Assembly (NCBI GenBank): GCA_025965155.1
Contig: JAOPXN010000017.1
Location: 1-64,000 of the forward strand
Source: Propionibacteriaceae bacterium
Lineage (GTDB): Bacteria > Actinomycetota > Actinomycetes > Propionibacteriales > Propionibacteriaceae
Reading direction: 5' to 3'
DNA length: 64,000 nucleotides
Part shown: one piece after another, positions 34,773 through 43,605 of the stretch
How the letters are laid out: each line of letters starts with the position of its first letter
Numbering within the stretch: the first letter of the stretch is position 1
Notes under the pieces: model-generated
What the model was told of the DNA's origin: nothing
The model's input: only the letters and a program-made list of their open reading frames with translations
The model's database searches: none
Position numbers and translations under genes: made by a program

Positions 34773-34931
34773 TCAGTCGCAGTCGTAGCCGAAGCTGCAA
34801 CAGGTGCTCGGCCGCAAACGTTCGATCACCTTGGTCATACCGACAGCGACGTCGGCACGCTCATCTTCGCTGAGCACCGAGCCGACCTCAGAAATGTCCT
34901 CGATCAAGATCTGAGTTTCAGTTTTTCCCAT
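34773..34931 (-). CDS. RiPP precursor peptide with Cys-containing core
   Basis: A 52-residue peptide directly upstream of an ATP-grasp ligase. The start ATG has a near-perfect ribosome site (AGGAGGTGG at proper spacing); the longer frame upstream is not credible. The leader is acidic and helical (ILIEDISEVG, SEDERADVAVGM). The C-terminal core RPSTCCSFGYDCD holds three Cys, a Ser, a Thr, a Tyr and two Asp. Ser/Thr and Asp are the residue types ATP-grasp ligases normally join; the three Cys are unusual and could form a disulfide or thioester. The classic graspetide core repeats (for example TLRYPSD) are absent. Confidence 0.78.
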   Translation of the reverse strand: MGKTETQILIEDISEVGSVLSEDERADVAVGMTKVIERLRPSTCCSFGYDCD

Positions 34932-35446
34932 GTCATCCACCTCCTCCCGCGTCTCGCAGATGACTGCATGCACTACTGACTGCTCAGGAAGGTGCTCTGA
35001 TACATCGGCTGCGCGTGTCGCTGGGGAAGAACCCGGACAAATACGCTGGAGCGCCTCGCGGAAGATGGGAAGACTCCGATCAGGCGCACCCGACGCGGCA
35101 GGCAGGAGCCACCTGGCCCGCCTCCAGGCGGAATCCGGCGCACAAGCGTGCATGTGCACAAGCCCAGATCGGGGCTGGTCGTTTCGGTGCAAGCAGCCAT
35201 AGCATGGAAGCGGTAATGATGACGCTATACGACTACAACCTCGCAATATTTGAAACCGCGTCAGCGCCGGGCCGGTTCCACCAGCGTAGAGGATTTGGCT
35301 GATGCGTTAATGATTTACCGCAGGCGCAACATGGCCATGCAGCCAGAGCGTCGTTCTCTGCCGGATCCAGCAGGATTGGGTCCCGCTCACATAGAACTCT
35401 CCGTCTGCGTTCGCTGGAAAGCGCCTCTGTCTAGAAGGGCAGATTT
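34932..35446. other. 515-nt intergenic region with promoters of the RiPP operon and the peptidase gene
   Basis: No convincing gene. It must hold the minus-strand RiPP promoter and the plus-strand peptidase promoter. A short plus-strand frame (35204-35302, 32 residues, starts MEAVMMTLYDYN) exists but has no ribosome site. Bases 35215-35330 are more AT-rich than the surroundings, which is where promoter elements might lie; I do not see a clear -35/-10 pair. Confidence 0.4.
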
Positions 35447-37051
35447 GTGGAACGACATCACGTGGCCAGGCTCATTCTGACGGCCGCGACCGTCCTCGCC
35501 GTAACGATCGGCAGCACCCTGGCTCATGCCGATGCAGATTCGGACCAATCCCCGTCGACCGCTGTTGCGGCTATCCCGTCGCTGGCCTGGGTCGCCTGCG
35601 CGGACAGCTTCGAATGCGCCACCGCGCAGGTGCCGCTCGATTACCGTCGGCCAGCCGAACGCACGATTCCTATCGCGGTAATTCGACGGCAGGTCGCCGA
35701 CCCGGCCCGCCGGATGGGGACCCTCTTCCTCCAGCCTGGAGGACCGGGCAATTCCGGAGTCAGTTTCGTCCGGAACAGTTATGCGAGTCTCCCGATCGAA
35801 CTGCGTGAACGGTTCGATGTCTTCGGATTTGACGCGCGAGGGGTGGGCCTCAGCGGGCAGCTCCAGTGCTGGGACGACGCGGAGTACAGCGAGGCGGTTG
35901 CGAGCGCGCGAGGCCGCCCTTCGCCCCGCGTCGCGTTCAGGCAGGCGGTCCGTCAGGCCGACGACTTCGACGCTGCCTGCGTCCAGAATGCGGGGCAGCT
36001 GTTGCCGTATGTCGGCACCAACTACGTCGCTCGCGACATTGACCTGCTTCGCCAAGCCCTTGGTGAACAGCAGCTCACTTTCTACGGCCGGTCGTTCGGA
36101 ACCTATATCGGCACGGTGTATGCCGACCTCTTCCCGGGTCGGGTGCGTGCAATGGTGCTCGACGGTGCGTACAACCCCCGCCGGTACGCAAACCGACCGT
36201 ACAAGTACGACCGAAGCCAGTACCGCGCCCTGGACGCGGCTCTTCGGCGGTTCCTCAGATGGTGCGTCCACACGCCGGCCATGTGCTCGTTCGGAGACGG
36301 CGATCCCCGGCTGGCTTTCGAGCGACTCACGCTTGAACTGGACGAGGCTCCGGTGCGCATCCCCGGCCAGGGGCTGGCAAACGGCTACACGTTGGCATAC
36401 CGACTGATGTTCAATCTCAACGCTGGCAAGGCGGCCTGGCCAGCAATAGCCACCGCTCTGCAACAGGCAGGGCGACGCGACAGCCGCTCCTTCCTGCTTC
36501 GCCCGCCATCGTCGGCTTCCTATGACTTTCTTACCGTCAACGTGGTGGTCGAGTGCGCCGATCGCTCCTACCCCCGGAGTCTGAAGCGCCTGAAGCGAGA
36601 GTTGGCGGCCAGCACTAGCCGGGCGCCCCTGCTCGGCCCGTCGATCGGCTACGGGCCACCCACATATGACCACAACCATGCGCCGGCGTGTGTGCTCTGG
36701 CCGGGCGCCAGGGCCAGCCGCCACCAGGGCACCTACCGCGCGTCCGGTTCTGCTCCCATTCTGGTGATCGGCACCACGGGTGACCCCGACACCCCGTACC
36801 GGGATGCGGTCGCACTATCCCGGATCCTGGAGAATGCGCGGCTGCTGACCTTCCGCGCCGAGGGGCATGCCGCCTTCGACAGAAGCCAATGCGTCGCGAA
36901 GGCAGTGACCGTCTATCTGGTCGCGCTCGCCTTGCCACAGGCGGACGCGTTCTGTGCCGACGAGCTTGAGCCATCGACAGTTTCTCCGGCAGCGCCCGGG
37001 ACCGGCTTACGGGGCGTCGAAGAAGGTCGCGAACCGATGAGGCTGCGGTGA
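35447..37051 (+). CDS. secreted S33-family (tripeptidyl aminopeptidase-like) hydrolase
   Basis: A 534-residue exported alpha/beta hydrolase. The N-terminus has a signal peptide (basic start, LILTAATVLAVTIGSTLAHA, cleavage near residue 28). GGPGNSG (about 97) is the oxyanion-hole motif of S33 peptidases, the nucleophile Ser near 215 is in GRSFGTYIG, the acid Asp near 447 is in GDPDTP, and the catalytic His near 474 is in EGHAAF. Relatives remove short N-terminal peptides. Four or more Cys suggest disulfides. Lying next to the RiPP operon, it could trim the exported peptide, but this family is common in actinobacteria and the link is only positional. Confidence 0.85.
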   Translation: MERHHVARLILTAATVLAVTIGSTLAHADADSDQSPSTAVAAIPSLAWVACADSFECATAQVPLDYRRPAERTIPIAVIRRQVADPARRMGTLFLQPGGPGNSGVSFVRNSYASLPIELRERFDVFGFDARGVGLSGQLQCWDDAEYSEAVASARGRPSPRVAFRQAVRQADDFDAACVQNAGQLLPYVGTNYVARDIDLLRQALGEQQLTFYGRSFGTYIGTVYADLFPGRVRAMVLDGAYNPRRYANRPYKYDRSQYRALDAALRRFLRWCVHTPAMCSFGDGDPRLAFERLTLELDEAPVRIPGQGLANGYTLAYRLMFNLNAGKAAWPAIATALQQAGRRDSRSFLLRPPSSASYDFLTVNVVVECADRSYPRSLKRLKRELAASTSRAPLLGPSIGYGPPTYDHNHAPACVLWPGARASRHQGTYRASGSAPILVIGTTGDPDTPYRDAVALSRILENARLLTFRAEGHAAFDRSQCVAKAVTVYLVALALPQADAFCADELEPSTVSPAAPGTGLRGVEEGREPMRLR

Positions 37052-37194
37052 AGCCCGATCATCGACTGGGGCATGCAACTCACTTTGGGGGGTCCCGTCT
37101 TCGGCCCGGGACCTTCCAACGTTAGAAGATATGTGCCACGCTCTTAGCGCGTACACGCGGGAGGGCCCCCACCCACCGCCTCCTGCATGCGCGA

Positions 37195-37229
37195 GGCCCT
37201 CGGCGGATCTCACGAATCCGCCGAGGGCC
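37195..37229. terminator. strong GC-rich hairpin between convergent genes
   Basis: A perfect 14-bp stem (37195-37208 with 37216-37229) and a 7-nt loop, between the peptidase gene (plus, ends 37051) and the GNAT gene (minus, ends 37358). No T-run follows, as is usual in actinobacterial terminators. The rest of the 37052-37357 gap holds no clear gene. Confidence 0.65.
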
Positions 37230-37357
37230 GGCAACCGAACTGACGCGGCTGCTCACGTGCAGCCGCTTACTTTTCCTTGTCGTCATCGTCGTCGTCGTTC
37301 GCAGGGTCGGAGGATTCCGGACAGAGGCAACGAAACGTTGGGCGTCCGACGGTCTGC

Positions 37358-37951
37358 TCAGACCCCGCCGAGCTCGAGTCGCATGATGACGCGTTCGGCA
37401 GCTGGCAGTTCGACGCAGTGGAAACCGAGATCTTCAAACACCTGCTCCCTACCGAGGAATGCATCGGCCGGGCGCCGTTTTGATCCAGCCAGCGGCCAGC
37501 CTTCGATGGCCGACGCACCTTCGCGGCGGGCCAGTTCGACCGCTGCACCCACGAGCGCGTGGCTGACGCCTTGGCCCCGGTTCCCGACCCGGACGAAGAT
37601 GCAGGGCAGGAGCCACACGCTCTCGTCCTCAGCGTGCGGCCGATTGCGCATGATCTTGCTTCTCGGACTGGTGGCCGCGGCATAACGTGACCGCGGCCCG
37701 CAGGCGCACCAACCGACCGGCTCACCAGCTCGGGAAGCCAGGATCCCCATCGGGGACGAACCATCGGTTGCCATTGCCTGGAATCGCCGCTGGTTGCCCC
37801 CAGTCAGCCAACCGGCGGCGAACTGACCGCGAGTCACGCAGAACGCCATGCACCAGCAGCGGCGAGTATTCCGCTGACTCTGGAAGAGCCTCGTCAGGTC
37901 AGCCACGTCCTTCGGTCCCAAAGGCCAGGTGTCGACGTCTACGCTGGTCAC
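37358..37951 (-). CDS. GNAT-family N-acetyltransferase
   Basis: A 197-residue GNAT acetyltransferase. The acetyl-CoA pyrophosphate loop is VRVGNRGQGVSHALV (about 122-136, R/Q-x-x-G-x-G/A type), after the WLLPCIFV strand, and the last strands include FEDLGFHCVE. The N-terminal part has several Cys and Trp (RCWCMAFC), a pattern seen in a GNAT subgroup with a leading Cys-rich helix. The substrate is unknown. The GTG start overlaps the stop of the LLM oxidoreductase gene (GTGA), so both are one transcript. Confidence 0.85.
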   Translation of the reverse strand: MTSVDVDTWPLGPKDVADLTRLFQSQRNTRRCWCMAFCVTRGQFAAGWLTGGNQRRFQAMATDGSSPMGILASRAGEPVGWCACGPRSRYAAATSPRSKIMRNRPHAEDESVWLLPCIFVRVGNRGQGVSHALVGAAVELARREGASAIEGWPLAGSKRRPADAFLGREQVFEDLGFHCVELPAAERVIMRLELGGV

Positions 37952-38814
37952 GACAAACTGAGAGCTTCAGCCACCGAGCCGAGGTAATCGATGTGGCCCT
38001 CCACGGAGTCCAGGCCGAGCCCCATCGTGGCCACCGAGACATGGGTACCACCTGCCGCGCGCCAAGCCTCCACCTCAGCCGCGAGCTCGCCCAGCCCGCT
38101 CCGAGTCACCGCCACGTACTCCGCACCGAAGTTCTCCACCGACCTGCCATGGCTACGCACGCGTTCACGGAGCCGGCTCCACGCGTCGACTGCGTCGTCG
38201 ATGCCGGAACTTCCAAAGAAGATGAAACCGTCCGCAAGCCGCGCGGCCCGGTCGAACGCCGCTTCGCCACCCCCAAGCCAGATCGGGATCGGGCGGGCCG
38301 GCTTGGGTACGAGTGCTGCCCGGTGAACTCGGTCAAAGCGGCCCGAGAAGTCGACAACGGGTTCGGTGAACAACCGACGAAGCAGCTCGATCTGTTCCTC
38401 CTGCCGGGCGCCGCGGGTACGGAAGTCCTGACCTAGCGCCTCATACTCGACGTAGTTCCAACCGACCCCCACCCCGAGGCGCAGCCGGCCGCCGGACAGG
38501 AGATCAACATCGGCCGCCTGCCGTGCTACGAGCACCGTCTGTCGCTGCGGAAGAACCAGAATCCCGGTGGCGAACTGGATTCGCTCGGTTACGGCGGCCA
38601 GATAGGCAAACATCACCAGCGGGTCATGGAACGGGTCGAGCTCTGTGTAGGGACCCGACAGCTGAGGCGTTCGGTCCGCATGAACGGCGCCCAGCACGTG
38701 GTCATAGGCCAGCAGATGAGCAAAGCCCAGGTCCTCGAGGGCCAGCCCGAATCGCCGAACAGCGCGTGGATCTCCTGCGAGCTCGATCTGTGGATAGACA
38801 GCACCTATCTGCAC
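37948..38814 (-). CDS. LLM-class flavin-dependent oxidoreductase
   Basis: A 288-residue luciferase-like TIM-barrel enzyme of the F420/FMN group. Features are QIGAVYPQIEL at the N-terminus, YDHVLG, IQFATGILVLPQR, LLSGGRLRLGVGVGWN and PKPARPIPIWLGG, all typical of the LLM family. F420-dependent members are frequent in actinobacteria; FMN use cannot be excluded. The GTG start at 38814 gives the normal N-terminus; the open frame upstream is not supported. It is the first gene of a two-gene transcript with the GNAT gene. Confidence 0.87.
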   Translation of the reverse strand: MQIGAVYPQIELAGDPRAVRRFGLALEDLGFAHLLAYDHVLGAVHADRTPQLSGPYTELDPFHDPLVMFAYLAAVTERIQFATGILVLPQRQTVLVARQAADVDLLSGGRLRLGVGVGWNYVEYEALGQDFRTRGARQEEQIELLRRLFTEPVVDFSGRFDRVHRAALVPKPARPIPIWLGGGEAAFDRAARLADGFIFFGSSGIDDAVDAWSRLRERVRSHGRSVENFGAEYVAVTRSGLGELAAEVEAWRAAGGTHVSVATMGLGLDSVEGHIDYLGSVAEALSLS

Positions 38815-38908
38815 GTCACCCAGTCTGTCACGCAGGACCGGTGACCCTGCACCGGGCCGAGGATGGCAGGACCTTACGGGACCCCGGTGTAATGGGTAGA
38901 GTCCCGGC

Positions 38909-39676
38909 ATGATCAAGAGACGCCTCGCCTCGCCACTGCTTCTGCTGGCCGCATCCACCATGCTGGTGGTCGGGGGAGGTGCCGCCGTGCCCGCGGCGGC
39001 CGACCCGCCGGTGACCCAGCAGGCGGTGTTGATCAAGGACAAGTCGCCGTACACGTTCTCCTACTACGAGCACATCGACCACATCGGCCAGGGCGATGAA
39101 GTCTGCTACTACGGTGGCGCGTCCGCGTGCGCGAAGTATCCGCCGAACCGCGGCAAGGTCCGCTATTCGGTGAAGATGTATCGGCTCAAGGAGCGGGAGA
39201 AGCGCTACGACTACTACTTCGTCGACGTCACCTCGAACACCTACAGTCGCAAGGGCGACGGTGACAAGGGACGGATGTCGATCACGATTGATCCGACGTC
39301 CAAGGTCAACATGACGTCGAATGTGTACTCGAAGAAGACTATCAAGGACGACTGCCATACCTACCCGTTGGACCTTGGGGTCTCGATGGGCCCGGTTGGT
39401 GTGGGCACCACAGTCGCCTCCTTCTCCACCTGCGACAAGGCTCAGCTGCACACCACGCGGCTGGGCAGCAACGCGGTCCGTTACGACATCTACAGCCTCA
39501 ACCGGTTCCGTACCTGGTCGGTGCAGAAGTGGGTGCGGGTGCGCAGCGGCGCCAAGCCGAGCTTCAAGGTCACGGTCGCCTGGCGCGCCGACAACTGCAC
39601 GGTGCTGCGGAAGTCCTACAAGGCGTATGCCAACGTGAAGACCAAGAGCAAGGTCATCAGCATCAGCGCCCCGTGA
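38909..39676 (+). CDS. secreted protein of unknown function
   Basis: A 255-residue exported protein. The signal peptide has a basic start (MIKRRLAS), a hydrophobic core (LLLLAASTMLVVGGG) and a likely cleavage after AVPAAA. The mature part is rich in Tyr, Lys and Ser with five Cys (YYGG, CHTYPLDLG, FSTCDKAQLH, DNCTVL) and ends in a Lys-rich beta-like segment (YKAYANVKTKSKVISIS). It looks like a beta-rich extracellular protein. No family is recognised. Confidence 0.75.
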   Translation: MIKRRLASPLLLLAASTMLVVGGGAAVPAAADPPVTQQAVLIKDKSPYTFSYYEHIDHIGQGDEVCYYGGASACAKYPPNRGKVRYSVKMYRLKEREKRYDYYFVDVTSNTYSRKGDGDKGRMSITIDPTSKVNMTSNVYSKKTIKDDCHTYPLDLGVSMGPVGVGTTVASFSTCDKAQLHTTRLGSNAVRYDIYSLNRFRTWSVQKWVRVRSGAKPSFKVTVAWRADNCTVLRKSYKAYANVKTKSKVISISAP

Positions 39677-39802
39677 TCGGCCGCGACGGCCCGGAGGTGG
39701 GCCTGCCGTCAGGGCTGTCGAACTCGACCGGCAACGCCTCTTGTCGCCGCTGGTATCGACTTTCGTCGGTGGTGCGCCCGTACCCGGCTTTACGCTGGGG
39801 TC

Positions 39803-41029
39803 ATGTCCCCGTCACCCAGGCTGTGGGTTGAGCTGGTGAGACCGGCATCCCTGCTGGCACCAGGCGAGCTCAGGCCGCCGCGATCGACCGCTCCGTCGAC
39901 CGGTCGTGACAGGGTCGTCGACGCCAGCGGGTGCTTCATCGCCGCCGCGCTCGGGGCGCTCTTCCTGAGCCCGACACTGCGCAGCGGCGCGCCGTTGCCC
40001 GCCGCACAGGTCGTCCTCGACGTTTCCTGTGGGGTGCTGGCCTGTGTCCTGCTGTGGTGGCGGCGGCGTTGGGCGCTTGGTGTTGCGCTCGGTTGTCTAT
40101 TGCTGGGGACGCTTTCGATCTCCGCAACCCCGGCCGGGCTGCTCGCTCTGTGCTCCCTTGCGGTGCATCGCCCGGTCCGGCAGGCGCTGCTCGTTGCAGC
40201 GCTGTGGCTCCCGTCCGTCCTGGTCTTCGCCGTCTACAGTCCGACGACCGACCCCCTGTCGGTGCTGCTGCGCGTCACCCCGCTGGTGCTGGCAGTGACC
40301 GCCTGGGGGATGTTCCTTCGGGCCCGACGGCAGCTTCTCTTCACACTGAGTGAACGCGCGCTGCGGGCGGAGGCCGACCAGCGTCTGCACGAAGAACGGG
40401 CGCGAATGGCAGAACGCACCCGGATCGCCCGCGAGATGCACGATGTGCTGGCCCACCGGATCTCGCTGCTCGCGTTACACGCCGGTGCGCTGGAGGTCCG
40501 GCCCGACCTGCCCCCGGCGACCGTACGCGAGACCGCCGAGCTGCTTCGCTCGACGGCGCGTCAGGCACTTGAGGAGCTGCGGGCCGTGATTGGAGTGCTA
40601 CGAGAACAACCGGGCCAGGCGGCGCCGCCACTCCCGCTGCCGACGCTGACGGACATCGGCCATCTCGTCGAGGAGACGCGGCGGGCCGGCGCGAAGATCG
40701 ACTTCGAGATGCGGGTGGACCACGCGGACGCCGTACCGGGTGCGCTCGGACGGGACGCCTACCGCATCGTGCAGGAAGCGCTCACCAATATCGGCAAGCA
40801 TGCGACCGGTACGGCGACGCGGGTGCAGGTCACCGGTGCGCCAGCCGGTGGGCTCCGCGTCAGCATCCGCAACCGCCAGCCCATCCACGCCCAGCCGGGA
40901 CCGGTGCTGCCGGGGTCAGGCGCCGGACTGCTCGGGCTGCAGGAGCGAGTCGCCCTGGCCGGCGGCACGCTGGTGCACGGCCCGGACGGGTCCGGTGACT
41001 TCGTGGTGGATGCCGAGCTGCAGTGGTGA
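39803..41029 (+). CDS. sensor histidine kinase (NarL/DesK type)
   Basis: A 408-residue membrane sensor. Four or five hydrophobic helices cover about residues 42-170, with no large outer domain. The HisKA_3 dimerisation domain has the phospho-acceptor His near 212 in REMHDVLAHR, followed by an HATPase_c domain with N box EALTNIGKHA and G box GSGAGLLGLQER. It phosphorylates the response regulator encoded next, whose start overlaps its stop. The membrane-embedded sensor suggests a membrane or cell-wall stress signal; the signal itself is unknown. Confidence 0.92.
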   Translation: MSPSPRLWVELVRPASLLAPGELRPPRSTAPSTGRDRVVDASGCFIAAALGALFLSPTLRSGAPLPAAQVVLDVSCGVLACVLLWWRRRWALGVALGCLLLGTLSISATPAGLLALCSLAVHRPVRQALLVAALWLPSVLVFAVYSPTTDPLSVLLRVTPLVLAVTAWGMFLRARRQLLFTLSERALRAEADQRLHEERARMAERTRIAREMHDVLAHRISLLALHAGALEVRPDLPPATVRETAELLRSTARQALEELRAVIGVLREQPGQAAPPLPLPTLTDIGHLVEETRRAGAKIDFEMRVDHADAVPGALGRDAYRIVQEALTNIGKHATGTATRVQVTGAPAGGLRVSIRNRQPIHAQPGPVLPGSGAGLLGLQERVALAGGTLVHGPDGSGDFVVDAELQW

Positions 41030-41679
41030 CGGTGAAGGTGCTGCTCGTCGACGACGACGCGCTGGTGCGCGCCGGACTCCGGATCATCCTGTCGTCTGCA
41101 GAGGATCTGGAGGTCGTGGGTGAAGCGGACGATGGCCTGCGCGCGCTTGCCGCGGTGCGCGAGCATCGACCCGACGTCGTTCTGATGGATATCCGGATGG
41201 CGCAGATGGACGGCATCACCGCGACGACTGCCTTGCGCCGTCTCGACGCGCCGCCGCAGGTGATCGTGCTGACCACGTTCCAGGCGGACGAGCAGGTGAT
41301 GGGTGCGCTCCGCGCGGGCGCGAGTGGATTCCTGGTCAAGGACACGCCCCCGGCCGAGATCATCAACGCCGTGCGCCTGGTCGCCGCAGGCGATGCCATC
41401 ATCTCGCCGTCCGTCACTCGTACGCTGCTCTCCCACTTCGGCGATGCCCAGGCAGCCGAACGCCGCCGAGCCGCCGGACAGCGGCTCGCCGAGCTCACCG
41501 ATCGCGAGCGTGAGGTCGCCGCCGCGATTGGGTCCGGCGCCTCGAATGCGGAGGTGGCCGCCTCCCTCTTCATGAGCGAGGCGACGGTCAAGGCACACGT
41601 GTCGCGCCTGTTCACCAAGCTCGACGTCGCCAGCCGGGTGCAGATCGCCATCCTGGTGCACGACGCCGACCCGTCCTAA
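41026..41679 (+). CDS. LuxR/NarL-family response regulator
   Basis: A 217-residue response regulator. The receiver domain has the acidic pair DDD near residue 9, phospho-acceptor Asp in VVLMDIRM (about 55) and the Lys in FLVKDT (about 105). The C-terminal LuxR HTH (about 153-205) has LTDREREVAAAIGSG and ATVKAHVSRLFTKL. The GTG at 41026 gives a GTGA overlap with the kinase stop; the preceding GTG (41023) is possible too. It likely controls nearby genes such as the secreted proteins on either side (inference). Confidence 0.92.
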   Translation: MTVKVLLVDDDALVRAGLRIILSSAEDLEVVGEADDGLRALAAVREHRPDVVLMDIRMAQMDGITATTALRRLDAPPQVIVLTTFQADEQVMGALRAGASGFLVKDTPPAEIINAVRLVAAGDAIISPSVTRTLLSHFGDAQAAERRRAAGQRLAELTDREREVAAAIGSGASNAEVAASLFMSEATVKAHVSRLFTKLDVASRVQIAILVHDADPS

Positions 41680-41951
41680 CGGCTGTTGCGCACGGTTGAC
41701 GCAGTCCTAACAGCAGCAGCGTGAAATCAGTGGACTGCGTAGAAATGGGTCAAGAGCTGACGCCCATTCTTTCTGTTAGTCCGCGTGGGAAAACACGGAC
41801 CAATGGACCGCCGTCGACGTCAATCTTTCCCTTCGAATAAATGAGTTGACCGCGTTGTAGCGCAGGTAAGAGCCTGAGAACTGCCATCTCGCCGCGGGAT
41901 CGGTGCGCGAATCTGTTGCCCACAGATGATGCGCTTTCCAAAGGGGGTCTT

Positions 41952-42554
41952 ATGACGGGTTATCGGTTATCAGGTCGCATGGCATCTCGGTTGATCATGA
42001 CCACGCTGGTTGTGGTGATGGTAAGTGTCGCCGCCATGACGCAGGCGCACGCGGGGGTGAAGATCGCCGAGCTCAGGCCCGGCACGACGCAGAAGGCCAT
42101 TCCCAAGGAGAGGGCCAGCGAGATACCGACGCGCAGTTCAAAGGGAACTCCCGGCTCACTGCGCAACCTCTGCTCTGGCCATGCGGTCGAGTACGGCGAC
42201 TGGATCAACACCGATGCGAACACGCCCGGCATAGCGCAGATCTGGCTGCGCGACTGCCAGCGTGTGACTAAGTGCAGCGGTGACGTGTGCACGACGGTGT
42301 ACGACGCGGGCTGGGCGATGCGTGTGTTCGGCAGCTGCTCGCCAAGCAACTGTGACTGGGGCTGGAGTGCAGGCGAGTTTCGACTGTCGTCCGGCCATAT
42401 CTACGGTTACTACGACCAGGGATTCGCCAAACGTTACGTGTACGCCATGATGTCGAAGTATCGGCCCGGTCAGCTGTGGGTCTACTGGCGGACGGATTTC
42501 GTCGATCCAAACCGCGCGGACTACGAACGGCAAGAGTGGTTCCGACGGGCTTGA
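41952..42554 (+). CDS. secreted protein of unknown function
   Basis: A 200-residue exported protein. The ATG follows AAGGGGGT. The signal segment is MASRLIMTTLVVVMVSVAAM with cleavage after QAHA. The mature part has six Cys in pairs (CSGH, DCQRVTKC, VCTT, SCSPSNC) that could form disulfides, and a Tyr/Trp-rich C-terminus (GHIYGYYDQGF, QLWVYWRTDF). Similar short secreted proteins occur in actinobacteria, but I know no function. It lies 272 nt after the two-component system. Confidence 0.72.
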   Translation: MTGYRLSGRMASRLIMTTLVVVMVSVAAMTQAHAGVKIAELRPGTTQKAIPKERASEIPTRSSKGTPGSLRNLCSGHAVEYGDWINTDANTPGIAQIWLRDCQRVTKCSGDVCTTVYDAGWAMRVFGSCSPSNCDWGWSAGEFRLSSGHIYGYYDQGFAKRYVYAMMSKYRPGQLWVYWRTDFVDPNRADYERQEWFRRA

Positions 42555-42675
42555 TCGACAGTACAAACCGTGTACCGCGGGTCAGGGTCTCGGCTGCTCA
42601 TGGTCGACGCTCTTTCCCGCGGTCCTGCCGGACGGCATCTGGCAGCGCCGCCTGATCCGCCGCGTCACTACCTCA

Positions 42676-42693
42676 ATCACCACATGTGGTGAT
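42676..42693. promoter_or_regulatory. 18-bp perfect palindrome upstream of DUF4389 gene
   Basis: ATCACCACATGTGGTGAT, centred 75 nt before the DUF4389 start codon. Every base pairs, with no spacer, a form typical of dimeric repressor sites. The rest of the gap shows nothing else. Confidence 0.5.
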
Positions 42694-42758
42694 GCCTCCT
42701 CACCATGTCTGCTCCTACGTTTCGATCAAGCCCACCACGAGCGACAGGAACAGACGAC

Positions 42759-43499
42759 ATGACATCGACAACTTCGCCAGACAGCTATCCGGTCCGGCTG
42801 ACCGGCGAGCTGGATCTGGACCTCTCACGCTGGCTGTGGCTGCTGAAGATGTTCCTGGCCATCCCGCATTACGTCGTGTTGGCGTTTCTGTGGGTCGCGT
42901 TCCTGGTCGCCACGGTGGTCGCCGGCTTCGCCATCGTCTTCACCGGCCGTTATCCGCGCTCACTGTTCGACTTCAACGTCGGCGTACTTCGCTGGAACTG
43001 GCGGGTCGGGTTCTATGCCTACGCCGCCCTGGACACCGACCGCTACCCGCCGTTCACCTTGGCCCGGACCGACTATCCGGCTGACTTCGACGTCGCCTAT
43101 CCCGAGCACCTCTCCCGCGGTCTAGTCCTGATCAAATCGTGGCTGCTGGCCATCCCGCACCTGCTCGTCGTCGTCATCATCGCCGCCGATCTGCTGTCGT
43201 ACCCCTGGGCTACCAGCAGCGACGCCACCGCGGGCTTCCACCCGATCGGCGGCTACTCGCTGCTCAACCTGCTGGTCGTCCTCGCCGGCTTCTTCCTGTT
43301 GGTCACCCGGCAGTACCCTCGCGGCCTCTTCGACCTGCTGCTGGGCATCAACCGCTGGCTCTACCGCGTGCTCACCTACGTCGCGTTTCTGCGCGACGAG
43401 TACCCGCCGTTCCGTCTCGATCAGGGGCAAGGCGAGCCCGAGGACCTGGAAGTCGAACAGCCCACCACCGGACCAGCATTTGTCAGCACTCCGGCCTAG
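42759..43499 (+). CDS. DUF4389 membrane protein
   Basis: A 246-residue membrane protein made of two similar halves. Each half begins with a long hydrophobic helix pair (RWLWLLKMFLAIPHYVVLAF and LVLIKSWLLAIPHLLVVVII), followed by a conserved RYPRSLFDFNVGVLRW or QYPRGLFDLLLGINRW block and YPPF. This duplication is the mark of the DUF4389 family. Function is unknown. The ATG follows GGAACAGACGAC; a longer upstream frame is unsupported. An 18-bp palindrome upstream suggests specific repression. Confidence 0.87.
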   Translation: MTSTTSPDSYPVRLTGELDLDLSRWLWLLKMFLAIPHYVVLAFLWVAFLVATVVAGFAIVFTGRYPRSLFDFNVGVLRWNWRVGFYAYAALDTDRYPPFTLARTDYPADFDVAYPEHLSRGLVLIKSWLLAIPHLLVVVIIAADLLSYPWATSSDATAGFHPIGGYSLLNLLVVLAGFFLLVTRQYPRGLFDLLLGINRWLYRVLTYVAFLRDEYPPFRLDQGQGEPEDLEVEQPTTGPAFVSTPA

Positions 43500-43605
43500 G
43501 CCCGACCCAACTTGCAATGATTGCGTGCTGCCTTGCGGATAGATCCAGCCCTCCGGAAACGGCAGCCGTGAGGAGGTGATACCGCTTCCGGTTCTGGAAT
43601 ATTTT

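Noticed and set aside
35204-35302. 32-residue plus-strand frame near the RiPP operon
   Set aside because: No ribosome site and no precursor-like core; kept only as a note in the intergenic entry.
37267-37764. Minus-strand frame ending in a run of six Asp and KEK
   Set aside because: Most of it is the GNAT gene in another frame. The last 35 residues look odd (two Cys, then acidic tail) but have no start codon or ribosome site of their own.
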